Translations under genes and position numbers: made by a program
Assembly (NCBI RefSeq): GCF_003952525.1
Contig: NZ_CP034451.1
Coordinates: 2,170,001 to 2,234,000 of the forward strand
Length of the DNA: 64,000 nt
Source of the DNA: Mesorhizobium sp. M3A.F.Ca.ET.080.04.2.1
GTDB taxonomy: Bacteria; Pseudomonadota; Alphaproteobacteria; Rhizobiales; Rhizobiaceae
Direction of reading: 5' to 3'
Shown: piece after piece, positions 1-9,575 of the stretch
How positions within the stretch are numbered: position 1 is the first letter of the stretch
Layout of the letters: the number at the start of each line of letters is the position of its first letter
Notes under the pieces: generated by a model
What the model was told of the DNA's origin: nothing
Database searches by the model: none
The model's input: the letters and a program-made list of their open reading frames with translations, nothing else

Positions 1-301
1 CTATGCTTTCGAGAATTTTCTTCCCTACGCCACAGGCGGCTTTGCCGTCGGCCATGTGAAGGGCTCGGCCGATCTCGGCGCATGCGGCATTGGTCCGTCT
101 TGCAGCTACAGCGACACACGCTGGGGCTGGAGCGCTGGCGCCGGCGTCGAATGGGCCATGAACCAGCAGATATCGCTCAAGGCCGAATATCTGCATGTCG
201 ACCTTGGCACGCCGTCCTTCCCGACCACCAACCCGCCGGATCCGTCCCAGGACCGCATCAATTTCGACACGGTTCGTATCGGCATCAACTATCATTTCTA
301 A
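1..301 (+). CDS. Outer-membrane beta-barrel porin, Omp25/Opa-like (3' end only)
   Basis: Reading from base 2 gives an open frame with no start in the window, so the N-terminus lies to the left. The visible part alternates polar and hydrophobic residues as in transmembrane beta strands. It contains the pattern LPYATGGFAVG, then a WSAGAGVEW strand and a strand with LKAEYLHVDLG. It ends in YHF, and the terminal aromatic residue is the usual BAM assembly signal. These are hallmarks of the Omp25/Omp31-type small porins of Rhizobiales. The family assignment is firm; the individual gene is not named. The predicted location is the outer membrane. Confidence 0.85.
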   Translation, partial: YAFENFLPYATGGFAVGHVKGSADLGACGIGPSCSYSDTRWGWSAGAGVEWAMNQQISLKAEYLHVDLGTPSFPTTNPPDPSQDRINFDTVRIGINYHF

Positions 302-1577
302 GTTTCTAACCGGCTTAGGCCAACTGCCGCAGTAGCATAATCCGCTAGCGTCGATGGATGGCGTCTCCTGCCGTACGGTGCCACGGTAGAGTTGGCGCGG
401 CCGCGTCGCCGCGGCAGAGTTGGCAGCGCACTGGCGCTCACCGCTGGGTATCGAGTGTCGACATCGGTTGCGGCCTCGATCGCGATTTGAGCCGAAAAAG
501 GCCCGGAAGCCGAAGCCGCCGGGCCAGTTCAGGAGTTGACGATCTTACTGCTAGATCATACCCCCTGAGCCCCCGCGGCGCAAACGTTGGCCAACGACTG
601 ACGGGGTCGACCGGGGCGCTACGTCAGATTCGCAGCTGCCCGTGATGTGGCTGGTTCGAGTCACAGGTCACCGACGATGTCCGAGCCCAGCCAAATGTCC
701 GCTCTTTGAAGGATCTGTGAGACTGAAGCTGACATTTCGATGTCGGCCCAATTCGGCCATCCGTCGATGCACTAAGCAGCGGCAGCTACCGCACCAGCAC
801 GCCGCCCGGTCAGGGATGGCTTGGGCGCCATCTGCCAGACACCAGCAGGTTCCTCTGAGAATTGGGTTCGAGCGAATGAGCGGCGGAAGCATACGGGAAC
901 ATATGACGTGCCCTCGACGTCTGCCCGTTTGCGCTCCGGAAGTCGCATAGAAGGCGTTGTTGAATTCTTCATTCCCCGCGTCAAGCTTGCCTTTGCGCTC
1001 GGTGCTGGCCAGGCGTTTTCAGGCCGGAAAGTCCAAAGGTCAATAAGCGATAACCGCGTCATACCCTTTTCTGCCCTTCGCGCTGTCTTCGGGCGCCTGC
1101 AAATTGCCGAGTAATCGCAGCTCAGCTTCTGTCAAGATGATTTGATAGCGCTGTTTGGAGTTTTTTGAGTAGATATCATCAGCAACAATCGAGATGGTCA
1201 CCTCCCCACTCTGTTCGAGCCGTGCCGCATCAAGCTGCAGCGGCTCTGAGAATATGGATTTCGGTGAGCCTGGCTTCCGCCCGGGTTGAGCAAGCAATCG
1301 CAATTGTCCATTCCATCATTGTTACGAATGCGTGGTCTCCTGCAAGACGTATGCCAGCACAGTGAGTCCCGAAATGAAACAATGAGCCGAGCGGCCAGTC
1401 GCGGCTGACTGCAGGACGACTACGGAGCCGGATTGAAACGGCTCGCGCGAAGCGACTACGGCAACCAGGGTCCTAAACCATTCGCACCTACAATAGTGCG
1501 GTTGAGCTTTCCGCGCCGCCGTATGCCATCTCCTGATGAGAACTTCGGGCTGAGTGTCGCAGACCCTACGCTCAGTC
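302..1577. other. Gene-poor stretch
   Basis: About 1.3 kb between the porin and the tadG fragment. Several open frames occur on both strands, but none shows a recognisable domain or a convincing start with a ribosome site. The best candidate is the minus-strand frame 1040-1303, listed separately. No tRNA cloverleaf or terminator was found; a TTCGAGTC stretch near 653-660 does not fold into a T-arm. Confidence 0.5.
1040..1303 (-). CDS. Hypothetical small protein
   Basis: A frame of 87 codons that begins with TTG, because a TGA lies just upstream in frame. The middle reads like a folded protein, with VTISIVADDIYS followed by RYQIILTEAELRLLG, a strand-then-helix pattern with normal composition. 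No ribosome site is clear and I do not recognise a family. It is listed because the amino-acid pattern is more protein-like than its neighbours in the same gap; it could still be a chance frame. Confidence 0.3.
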   Translation of the reverse strand: MRLLAQPGRKPGSPKSIFSEPLQLDAARLEQSGEVTISIVADDIYSKNSKQRYQIILTEAELRLLGNLQAPEDSAKGRKGYDAVIAY

Positions 1578-2418
1578 TTATTCAACGAGTCGAATGGAGG
1601 TAGTCGCCGGAATGTCTTTCATTCCCAGACTCGAACAGTCCTGGTTGATGTTGGAATTGCCGGACCACTGGATGGTGTCGGCTACCACCTGCGTGCAGCC
1701 GTTCTGACCGGAGAAATTGCCTAGATAGTTGACCTGCTGCTTGGGAAAATAAATCGCTCCCGTCAGCGAGGAAGTGGCGGTGCCGTTGAAGGTACTCTGC
1801 GCAGTGGTGCCGGTCCTGTCGCCGTAAAACAGTACCCCGGAATACGTGCCGGAGGTCGGCGCGCTCATCGTCACGGTGGCGTTGCCGTTCATACTCACCG
1901 TGTTGCTGCCCGACATATAGATGGTGACGCCACTGCCCGAGATCACTGCACCCGCGTTGATCTTCATATTGCCTTGAAGGACATAGACGCCCGGCGCGAA
2001 CATGACGTTGCCGCCGAGGTTCATACCACTGCAGTAAGTCCCTGGCTGGAGTGTTTGCGTCGTTTTGGTGCCGTTAACGTTCTTGCAACCGCCGCTGGCT
2101 GTCGGCGCCGGCAGGGAGGAGAAGGGATCGGACGCCGGCAGCGCCTGGGTGATTTTCGATGTGCATTGCGTGGTCACTGGGTTGTTCAGCACCATACCGC
2201 CGACCGTGATTAGGCAGTCAGCCTGCAGACCGGACGCCCCTTGCACCTTAATGGCATCCGAGGCTGTTGAGTTGGACATGACCGAGCAGCCGTTCAGCTT
2301 GACGCTGGTGCTACCGGAGAACAGCGCCGCCTGCGAGGCTGACTGACTGAGCGCCAGCACGCAGGCGTTGGAGGCATCGGTGACCAGCGCCACCGCCCTC
2401 GCCTGCTCGGGCACCTTG
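1578..2418 (-). pseudogene. tadG: TadG-like pilus assembly protein, C-terminal fragment
   Basis: The minus strand encodes about 275 residues typical of the C-terminal half of TadG-related Tad/Flp pilus proteins. The fragment opens with VTDASNACVLAL and continues with a Ser/Thr/Gly/Asn-rich beta-helix-like region. This contains repeated strands such as LQPGTYCSGMNLGG, VYVLQGNMKIN and SGSGVTIYM, paired cysteines, and a final IYFPKQQVNYLG strand. The usual N-terminal membrane anchor and Tad domain are missing. Upstream of about 2418 the sequence switches abruptly to an integrase fragment on the other strand, so the gene was truncated by recombination. The frame stays open to 2885 on the minus strand, but that part is only the shadow of the integrase. 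Confidence 0.75.
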
Positions 2419-2430
2419 CTCGATGAAATG

Positions 2431-2862
2431 CTATCGACAGCACACGCATGCTGATCCGCGTCGAGCAGGGCAAGGGACGCAGGGATCGCAACGCCATGCT
2501 CTCGCCGCAACTCTTGGAACTGCTGCGGCTGTGGTGGCGCGAAGGCAGGCGTCGCGGGGTGATGCTTCCGCATGGCTGGCTCTTCCCGGGGCGCAGTTGC
2601 ACCGATCCGATCTCGTCGCGGCAACTCCATCGCGCGGTTCAGGAAGCCGCCGAAGTCGCCGGCATCCGCAAGCGCGTCAGCCCGCATACGCTGCGGCACA
2701 GCTTCGCCACCCACCTGCTCGAGCAGGATGTCGACATCCGCGTCATTCAGGTGCTGCTCGGGCACAGCAAGCTCGAAACGACAGCGCTCTACACCAAGGT
2801 CTCGACCCGGACGATCCACGCGGTGGCAGGGCCGCTCGACCATCTCGAACCGCCGCCTCATC
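2431..2862 (+). pseudogene. Tyrosine recombinase/integrase, catalytic fragment (IS91-associated type)
   Basis: This piece encodes most of a phage-integrase catalytic domain. It shows RVEQGKGRRDRNAMLS near the start, the catalytic box HTLRHSFATHLLE (His-x-x-Arg), and LLGHSKLETTALYTKV with the conserved His and the tyrosine nucleophile. The N-terminal core-binding domain is absent: the in-frame sequence starts with IDSTRMLIRV just after the tadG fragment. Integrases of this kind are commonly found next to IS91-type transposases, and such a transposase end follows directly here. The original stop is lost at the junction near 2860, so the protein is probably inactive. Confidence 0.8.
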
Positions 2863-3250
2863 CGTTTCGACGAGGACGGCGTCACCTTCGGCTACAAGGA
2901 CTATCGCCGCGACGGCGCCGACCGACAGCATGTCATGACGCTCGCCACCGACGAGTTCATCCGCCGCTTCCTGCTCCATGTCCTGCCGCGTGGGTTCCAC
3001 CGAATCCGTCACTATGGGCTGCTCGCCGGCTCCGCCCGTGAGGCCAGCCTCGCGCTCGCGCGCGAACTGCTGAACGTTGCTCCGCCGCCTGAAGACGACA
3101 TTCCGGAAGAACCGGCTGACGTCCGCCCGCCTTGCTCTTGCTGCGGCGGACGCATGGTGGTCATCGAGAGGTTCGAACGGTGGTGCCAGCCTCGTGCAAC
3201 CGCCTGCCTCAAGAGCGCCAAACCGGGAGAACGCCCCATGACCCGGCATG
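2850..3250 (+). pseudogene. IS91-family (Y2) transposase, C-terminal fragment
   Basis: In a different frame from the integrase (frame of 2572), the sequence reads RLIRFDEDGVTFGYKDYR, then LATDEFIRRFLLHVLPRGFH and RIRHYGLLAG. It ends with a Cys-rich CSCCGGRMVVIERF motif. This is the distinctive C-terminus of IS91-family rolling-circle transposases. The catalytic HUH/Y2 part upstream is missing, so an internal deletion has joined the integrase directly to this end. The 3' end of the element probably runs to about 3650, where no further gene is seen. Confidence 0.8.
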
Positions 3251-3700
3251 GCCAAGTTGATCGTACGGCCGCGCCGCGCCGGCGCCGGTCAACGGGATGC
3301 CATGTGCGCTTCGCTGTGGCGCCGGTCTCCCGGTACCCGAACCCGACCGTCGTCATCGCGACAGTCTCTCCGACCTGGCCGGAAGCTACTTCTTCGACGC
3401 CCTGATAGCACCGCACGCGGACGTTCGCGACAGCCGCTGGAAAACCTCGAAACACAAATCCCCATAGCTCACCGCCCGCTGCTCGCGGGTTCCTGCATGA
3501 GAGACTTTCGTACGCCTGACGGCACCCGAAACCCTTCAGCTTGTCGGTCGTTCCGCCGGCCCCTTCCATCATCTGGGAGCAGACATGGCCGGCTTGGCGG
3601 CACTTACAGAGGGCAATTCGACAGGCGAAAGTGTGAGGTCGTACCCCCCGGCAGCTACCTCCCGTGAGGCGCGGCACACTCCCGAAGAGGTGGCTACATC
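3250..3700. other. Probable 3' non-coding end of the IS91-type remnant
   Basis: No convincing gene. Frames here are Arg/Ser/Pro-rich shadows. The stretch follows the transposase C-terminus and may hold the terminal sequence of the element; I could not define its end. Confidence 0.35.
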
Positions 3701-4414
3701 TTAGTTGTACGAAAACTTCTCGAGCCCCCGCTTGATGCCCGCATGGGCCTCCTCGTTGCGGTGAACCATCAGAGTCGTGGCCGCTTCGGACGCCTTATCG
3801 GGATGGCCGGCATCGAAAGGGGGCGATGGGTCGTATTCAATCCCAAGTTGGATGGCTTGCGCGACCTCCGGCCCCGCAAGTTCGGCAATGATGCTCAATG
3901 CGAAGTCGATTCCTGCAGAGACGCCACCCGACGTGAAGACGTTGCCGTCTCGCACGACACGCGCCTTTTCGTGACGCGCGCCGACCAGAGGCAATAGGTC
4001 GACATAGGCCCAATGCGTCGATGCCCGCCGCCCCTTCAGCAGTCCGGCTGCCCCAAGAAGAAACGCACCCATGCATACCGATGTCACGAATTGTGCGTGC
4101 GCGCCCTGCCGGCGAATGAAGTCGATCGTCACTGCATCGGCGAGCGCTTCCACAACGCCCGAGCCGCCTGGCACGCAAAGGAGGTCGAGTGCGGGACAAG
4201 TTTCGAAAGTGCAGGTGGGTATGATGCCAAGGCCGCGGTCACTCACGACGGGCAACATTGTCTTCGCGACGACGTGGGTGCTCGACTGCGGGAACTTGCT
4301 GCGAGCCGAGATCGACGGCGGCGTTGCAAGCCGGCTCAGGACCTCAAACGGGCCTGTGAAGTCGAGTTGAGTGATGTTGGGGAAAATCACGAAGCCGACG
4401 TTAAAATCAGCCAT
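3701..4414 (-). CDS. DJ-1/PfpI family protein, isonitrile hydratase-like
   Basis: A protein of 237 residues covering the complete DJ-1/PfpI fold. The N-terminus has the strand VGFVIFPNITQLDF. A central LLCVPGG precedes the nucleophile elbow VTSVCMGAFLLGAAGLL, with the catalytic Cys at about residue 114. Then come GRRASTHW and FTSGGVSAGIDF, the order seen in isonitrile hydratases and the N-terminal domain of GlxA regulators. No AraC DNA-binding domain follows, so an enzyme is favoured over a regulator. It is transcribed divergently from the cyclase gene, with about 140 bases between starts. The exact substrate cannot be told. Confidence 0.85.
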   Translation of the reverse strand: MADFNVGFVIFPNITQLDFTGPFEVLSRLATPPSISARSKFPQSSTHVVAKTMLPVVSDRGLGIIPTCTFETCPALDLLCVPGGSGVVEALADAVTIDFIRRQGAHAQFVTSVCMGAFLLGAAGLLKGRRASTHWAYVDLLPLVGARHEKARVVRDGNVFTSGGVSAGIDFALSIIAELAGPEVAQAIQLGIEYDPSPPFDAGHPDKASEAATTLMVHRNEEAHAGIKRGLEKFSYN

Positions 4415-4557
4415 GCAAGTTCTCCCCTAATTCGTGAAGCCGACTTGGCACGATTGAGAACATGGCGCCTAGTGACGATGCTCGCAATGGGGTCAAAGTC
4501 GAACGGAGCAGCCACGCCCATGAGTCTGTGCTATGTCGGATAGGGAAGGAGGGGCAA

Positions 4558-6324
4558 ATGAGCGAGACCCGCAAGCTTGCGGCGATCCTGGCCGCCGATG
4601 TCGTCGGATACAGCCGACTGGCTGGCGTGGACGAAGATCGGACTCTCGCGCGCCTGCGGGCGCTCCGCAGCGATCTGGTTGATCCTACCATCGCGGTACA
4701 CATCGGACGCGTGGTGAAACGCACCGGTGACGGAGCCCTTGTCGAGTTCCGTAGCGTGGTCGATGCCGTCCGATGCGCTATCGAAGTGCAGAACGCCATG
4801 CTCGAACGCAACGCCGGGGTGCCGCCTGATCGACGTATCGAGTTTCGCATAGGAATCCATGTTGGCGATGTAGTCGAGGAGGGCGATGGCGACCTGATGG
4901 GCGACGGTGTCAACATTGCTGCCCGTCTGCAAGGGATCGGCGAACCTAACGGTATTTGCCTGTCGGGTGCGGCATATGAACAAGTGCGCGACAAGCTCAA
5001 GGTTGATTTCGAGGATATCGGCGACAAAGAACTCAAAAACATTGCACGGCCGGTGCGAGTCTATCGCGTGGCCTTAGACCGTCACATCGCAAGCGTGTCG
5101 ACAGTGCCCGACCCTTCCGGCGGAAAACTGGCCCTGCCCGACAAGCCGTCGATTGCTGTCCTCCCGTTCCAGAATATGAGCGGCGACCCCGAACAGGAAT
5201 ACTTCGGCGACGGGATCGCGGAGGACATCATCACCGCCTTATCCAAGCTGCGGGGCTTCTTCGTTATCGCGCGCAATTCATCCTTCGCGTACAAAGGCAA
5301 GGCGCCAGATATCCGTCAGGTCGCGCGCGAGCTGAATGTTCGCTATGTACTGGAAGGCAGCGTCCGCAAGGCGGGTGAGCGATTGCGGGTAACTGGCCAG
5401 CTTATCGATGCGGCCAGCGGCAATCACATCTGGGCAGAGCGCTACGACCGCCCCGCCTCTGATATTTTCGCCGTGCAGGACGAGATCACTCATAGCGTTG
5501 TCGCCGCGATAGAGCCGCAGATTTACGCAGCCGAACGCCTTCGCCTTCAAAGTAAGGCGCCGGAGAGTCTCGACGCCTGGGGCTGCGTTGTCCGAGCAAT
5601 GCCTTATATCTGGACATGGGTTATCCAAGACGAGGACACTGGCATCAGCCTCTTGAAGCGAGCGATTGAGCTCGATCCCCACTATGCACGCGCTCGCAGC
5701 CTACTCGCGTGGGCCTTCGCCACCCGTGTAATTTCCGGCAATTTGGAGTTTGAACCAGGCATATCAAGTGCCCTCGCGCTTGCCCAGGGTGCGATAGACC
5801 TCGATCCCGACGACCCATGGGCCCATTTCGCGGCAGGGTACATATCAGCGTTTTCGAGACGATTTGGGCCGGCGGTGGAGGAACTGAACGAGGCACTGCA
5901 GCGCAACCCGAACTTTGCATTCGTCCACATAATCTTGGGGGTAGCGTACGGCTATGCCGGGCTTGCAGAAGATGGTCTCCGCCAGCTCGAAATCGCACGA
6001 CGACTGAGCCCCCTTGACCAAACCCAAGCAGCGAATCTTTCGGTCGAAGGTCTTTGCCATCTAGTCGCCGGCCGTTACGCCGAAGCGGTAAGAGCTGAAC
6101 GTCGGGCCGTGCTGATGAGACCAAACTTTGGAACCGCTTGGCGCACACTCACAGCAGCCGCAGGACTGGCCGGTGATCTGGAAATCGCACGTCAAGGACT
6201 CGTCGAATGCAAACGTCTACAGCCGAATCTCAGCATCGACTGGGTCGAAAAATACCACCCACTGATACGGTCGGAGGACCGTGCCAGATATATCGAAGGC
6301 CTACGACGTGCAGGCCTTGAATAG
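4558..6324 (+). CDS. Class III adenylate/guanylate cyclase with TolB-like and TPR domains
   Basis: A cytosolic protein of 588 residues. Residues 5-170 form a class III cyclase catalytic domain, with LAADVVGYSRL (metal Asp), KRTGDGALVEF, and GIHVGDVV followed by GDGVNIAARL. A linker leads to a TolB-N-like domain (about 198-330) with IAVLPFQNMSGDPEQ and YVLEGSVRKAGERLRVTGQL. The rest (about 350-580) is TPR-like helical repeats. This architecture is expanded in rhizobia, where the partners are mostly unknown. The start at 4558 is chosen because an AAGGAGGGG site lies just upstream; the frame also opens earlier at 4462. The gene ends in TAG. Confidence 0.85.
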   Translation: MSETRKLAAILAADVVGYSRLAGVDEDRTLARLRALRSDLVDPTIAVHIGRVVKRTGDGALVEFRSVVDAVRCAIEVQNAMLERNAGVPPDRRIEFRIGIHVGDVVEEGDGDLMGDGVNIAARLQGIGEPNGICLSGAAYEQVRDKLKVDFEDIGDKELKNIARPVRVYRVALDRHIASVSTVPDPSGGKLALPDKPSIAVLPFQNMSGDPEQEYFGDGIAEDIITALSKLRGFFVIARNSSFAYKGKAPDIRQVARELNVRYVLEGSVRKAGERLRVTGQLIDAASGNHIWAERYDRPASDIFAVQDEITHSVVAAIEPQIYAAERLRLQSKAPESLDAWGCVVRAMPYIWTWVIQDEDTGISLLKRAIELDPHYARARSLLAWAFATRVISGNLEFEPGISSALALAQGAIDLDPDDPWAHFAAGYISAFSRRFGPAVEELNEALQRNPNFAFVHIILGVAYGYAGLAEDGLRQLEIARRLSPLDQTQAANLSVEGLCHLVAGRYAEAVRAERRAVLMRPNFGTAWRTLTAAAGLAGDLEIARQGLVECKRLQPNLSIDWVEKYHPLIRSEDRARYIEGLRRAGLE

Positions 6325-6598
6325 TCCATTCTGGACGGTACCAGCCGACAACTCCGCCGGAGGTCGACGAGGTGATGTGGGGTGGCGATGTCGAACCTAC
6401 CCGCCTCATGTCGGTCATTGAAATCATCCCCACCCCCAAGGTGGAGTAGGCCCGTGTTATGATTCCGATAAGCGGAGCGGGCCGCCTATGTTTCGGCAAA
6501 GGCGAACTGTTCGACAGACGATCCCTGTCACGGAACAATCCTCTGGCCGCCCGGTCCGGTCTGCGGTGCGGCCCTGACCGAGGGTACTGCGTCGTTGG
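6325..6598. other. Junction sequence before the truncated mscS
   Basis: About 270 bases with no recognisable gene. A normal mscS gene should extend into this stretch, but none of its frames matches a channel N-terminus. It therefore probably marks a recombination breakpoint. I could not identify the source. Confidence 0.35.
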
Positions 6599-7465
6599 GT
6601 GCAAAACCCCCGGAGCCCGTTCGATTCCCTCGAGACGCCGCACGCGGTGATCGGCGACGAGGAGATGCCGATTGTCGATCCGCAGCAGGCGCGTCTGCAC
6701 ACGCTCTTGCCGATCATCCAAAACATTCTGCTCGCATTGATCGTCGTGATGGCGGTGCTGATGATGCTCGCCTCAATGGGTATCCAGATCGGCCCGCTGA
6801 TCGCCGGCGCCGGCGTCGTTGGCGTCGCTGTGGGATTTGGGGCGCAAACCATAGTCAAGGACGTCATCTCGGGCATATTTTTTCTGCTCGATGATGCGTT
6901 TCGTGTTGGCGAATACATCTCGTCGGGCCGTTATGTGGGCACCGTGGAGAGCTTTTCGCTGCGCTCCGTGAAGCTGCGGCACCATCGTGGCTCGCTGTTC
7001 ACCATCCCTTTCGGTGAACTCGGGGCAGTCCAGAACCAGAGCCGTGACTGGGTTACCGACAAATTCAACATCACCGTCGGCTATGACACCGATATCGACT
7101 TCGCTCGCAGGCTGATCAAGCGAATTGGCCTCGAACTGGCGGAAGATCCCGAGTTCAAACACTGGGTGCTCGAACCGATCAAGATGCAGGGCGTGCAGGA
7201 GTTCGGTGAGTACGGCATCGTATTGCGGGTCAAGGTCAAAACCATACCGGGAGGCGCCTTCGGTATGAAACGCAAATTCTATGTACGCCTCCGCCAGGTC
7301 TTCAAGGAGCAGGGCATCGAACTCCCATTCCCAACCGTCCAGATCCAGGGGCCGCTGAACCCGGCCGGGGCAGAGACTGCGTCCCCGGCGATCACGCCCG
7401 AATTGGTCGCCGTCGCGCAGTCGCACACCAATCGGCGCAGAAGAAAGCCAGCACGACCGGAGTAG
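6599..7465 (+). pseudogene. MscS-family mechanosensitive channel, N-terminally truncated
   Basis: The frame begins at GTG 6599 and encodes 288 residues. Only the last membrane helices remain: LLALIVVMAVLMMLASMG, then the pore-lining IAGAGVVGVAVGFGAQTIVKD. The complete cytoplasmic beta domain follows (FRVGEYISSG, ESFSLRSVKLRHH, FTIPFGELGAVQNQSRD) with the C-terminal alpha/beta domain. In homologues with the RLHTLLPIIQN segment, several more helices precede it. Here upstream sequence in all frames is unrelated. The shortened protein could still insert in the inner membrane, but the gene is most likely a remnant. It ends in TAG. Confidence 0.7.
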
Positions 7466-7643
7466 GAAAACCGTGACGGTTGCCGGTCACAACGCCCCGC
7501 GCATCGCTGTGGGATGTATGAGCAAGACATTCGACCAACGCGCCAGAGCGAAGCTAAGTATTTTCCCGTAGGGACCAAACCGAATTTCGGCATGGGAGGA
7601 TTTGCGCGATTGCTGTTGTCACGGATCAACCAGGATCACGCTC

Positions 7644-8294
7644 ATGCACGCTCAAGCTTCCGCCAAGATTGAATTGCCGTCCTCCTATCTGCCGCAGCAG
7701 GATCCCTCGCCAGTCTTCGAAGGAGCGACGGTGCAGCCGGTCAGCTTCTTCCCTGCAGGCAGCGAGATTTACGCTCAAGGCGAAAAGGCGGGCGCTCTCT
7801 ACCAGGTCGAATTCGGCGCGGTCCGCGTTTACCGCCTGCTCGCCGACGGCCGTAGACAGATCAGCGCATTCCATCTGGCGGGAGAGACTTTCGGCTTCGA
7901 AGCCGATGCCACGCACCATTTCTTCGCCGAAGCGATCAACTCAACCGGCGTGCGGGTCTTTCGCGCCTCCGCGGGAACGGACATGTCCCGCCAGCTCCTG
8001 CCCCTGGCTCTCAAGAGCCTTACCCGTGCGCAAGAGCATCTTCTCGTGCTTGGCCGTCAGAACGCCATCGAGCGCGTTGCTGCATTCCTGGTCGAGATTT
8101 CGGAGCGCCAGGGCGAGCTCAGGCAGGTGGAATTGCCGATGTCGCGGATCGATATTGGCGACTATCTCGGCCTCACGATCGAAACCGTCTCGCGCGTCTT
8201 CACCCGCCTGAAGGAGAAAGGCGTGATCCGGCTGCTCAGCCTGCGCAGCGTCGAAATCCTCAAGTGGGATACGCTGCTTGCGATGGGAGAATGA
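7644..8294 (+). CDS. Crp/Fnr-family regulator, FixK-like (no Fe-S cysteines)
   Basis: A protein of 216 residues. An N-terminal cyclic-nucleotide-binding-like beta barrel (about 25-110, with FFPAGSEIYAQGEKAGALY) is followed by a dimer helix and a C-terminal helix-turn-helix. The latter reads SRIDIGDYLGLTIETVSRVFTRL and keeps the ETVSR recognition residues of FNR/FixK proteins that bind TTGAT-N4-ATCAA. The N-terminus has no cysteine cluster, so it is not itself an oxygen-sensing FNR and fits the FixK class, usually controlled by FixLJ. The start at 7644 has AGGA eight bases upstream. A degenerate box TTGTC-ACGG-ATCAA (7616-7629) lies just before it and may mean autoregulation. Confidence 0.8.
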   Translation: MHAQASAKIELPSSYLPQQDPSPVFEGATVQPVSFFPAGSEIYAQGEKAGALYQVEFGAVRVYRLLADGRRQISAFHLAGETFGFEADATHHFFAEAINSTGVRVFRASAGTDMSRQLLPLALKSLTRAQEHLLVLGRQNAIERVAAFLVEISERQGELRQVELPMSRIDIGDYLGLTIETVSRVFTRLKEKGVIRLLSLRSVEILKWDTLLAMGE

Positions 8295-8577
8295 TGTCAT
8301 GCGGCCAGTCGCCCGCGCGCATTACTCTGGACGACAATGAAAGCGAGTTGCGAATTCTGGGTGTCGACCAGTTCCCGGCTGGTCCGTTAAACCGTCTCGA
8401 TAACGTCCGGCCATGCAGCGGCCTCGTAGACCAAAAAACACCCATCTCGCATTTTGCCTGGTCCTTCTGTCGAATTGACGGGCGCGCTGATTGCATCAGA
8501 AACTGCATCCGGACGGCGCCGCTCTCAGTCGGACCGGTTGAGAAATCGGGAGCCGTGGCAAACTCTGGGAGGACGAG
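8295..8577. other. Intergenic region
   Basis: About 280 bases between the FixK-like gene and the GAF-Fis regulator. No domain or clear operator was recognised. Confidence 0.4.
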
Positions 8578-8580
8578 GAT

Positions 8581-9524
8581 TTGGCCGATCATCATGCCGA
8601 CAAGATTCAGGCCGCTATCGCTTCGAACGCGGCCGCGACGTCCGCGCTGGTCGCCTCCTGGCGGCGGTCTTCCAATTTGCATCGGCTCGATCCGGCCGAC
8701 CGCGGCCCGGCTCGTTACCTGACGGAGCTGGAACTGGGGCGCGGTCGAACCGCTCATCCGGGCTGCCCAACCCAGTCTCGACCGGCTCTATCTTGCTGTG
8801 GGTGGCGTAGGATGCTGCGTCCTTCTGGCTGACCGCGAGGGCGTGCCGGTCGAACGGCGCGGCGCGCCAGCGGATGACAAGACCTTTCATTCCTGGGGGT
8901 TGTGGGCCGGTTCCGTCTGGAATGAAGAAAGCCAGGGTACCAACGGCATCGGCACTTGTCTGGTTGAGCAGCGCGCGCTGACGATCCATCGCGATCAGCA
9001 TTTTCATACTCGCAACACGGGGCTGAGTTGCACCACCGCTCCGATCTACGATCACCAGGGCGATCTTGTCGCCGCGCTCGACGTGTCTTCCTGCCGGGCC
9101 GATCTAACTGAGGCTTTCGTCAACATAATCTCGGTGGCGGTGGTCGACGCAGCGCGCCGGATCGAAGCGGAGAATTTCAAGCTTGCGTTCCCCAAGGCGC
9201 GGATACTGCTGGCGCCAGTCGCCGACAAGGGTTCCGGCGCACTGATCGCCGTCGATGGTGACGACCTCGTGGTAGGGGCCACCCGGTCGGCGCGCCTTGC
9301 ACTTGGAATCACCCAAAAGTGTTTCGACAAGCCCATGCTCGCGGCCGACCTGCTCGGCTGGGCGGAGAAAGGCGCTGAAGTCCTCGCGCAGGCGGAGCGC
9401 GGTGTCCTGCAGCGCGCGCTGGCGCGGGCGGATGGAACGTCTCGGCTGCGGCCCAGGCGCTTGGTATAAGCCGAGCGACGCTTCACCGGAAGCTCAATCG
9501 CCTGGACGTCCCCCGATCTCACTG
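8581..9524 (+). pseudogene. GAF-Fis regulator (AcoR-like, no AAA+ domain), two frameshifts
   Basis: Three frames must be joined to recover one protein. The N-terminus reads ADHHADKIQAAIASNA and ALVASWRRS and ends near 8740. The GAF domain continues in another frame with VEPLIRAAQPSLDRLYLAV, HSWGLWAGSVWNEES, GTNGIGTCLVEQRALTIH and DLVAALDVSSCRADL. After about 9433 the Fis-type helix-turn-helix NVSAAAQALGISRATLHRKL needs a further shift and ends at 9524. Regulators of this kind resemble AcoR but lack the sigma-54 AAA+ module. They usually sit next to an aldehyde dehydrogenase gene, as here. A TTG start at 8581 is preceded by a GGGAGGACGAGGA-like site. As sequenced, the protein is broken. Confidence 0.8.
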
Positions 9525-9543
9525 AGCACTACGAGAATCCTCG

Positions 9544-9575
9544 CAGGATGTGTCGCAATCTTGCGACACATCCTG
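9544..9575. promoter_or_regulatory. Perfect palindrome upstream of the aldehyde dehydrogenase
   Basis: Two 15-base arms separated by two bases form a perfect inverted repeat whose core is TGTCGCAA-TC-TTGCGACA. It lies between the Fis-type regulator and the dehydrogenase, about 100 bases before the start at 9677. No T-tract follows, so an operator for the adjacent Fis-type regulator is more likely than a terminator. This role is inferred from position and symmetry. Confidence 0.6.

Noticed and set aside
640..680. Possible tRNA T-arm (GGTTCGAGTC)
   Set aside because: The flanking bases do not form the 5-bp T stem, and no acceptor or anticodon stem could be built.
2572..3405. Single long plus-strand protein of 277 codons
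   Set aside because: Only its middle part (about 2850-3250) is IS91 transposase; the first part is an out-of-frame reading of the integrase, so it is not one gene.
6330..6598. Transposase remnant before mscS
   Set aside because: The junction looks foreign, but no frame matches a transposase motif, so no family can be named.
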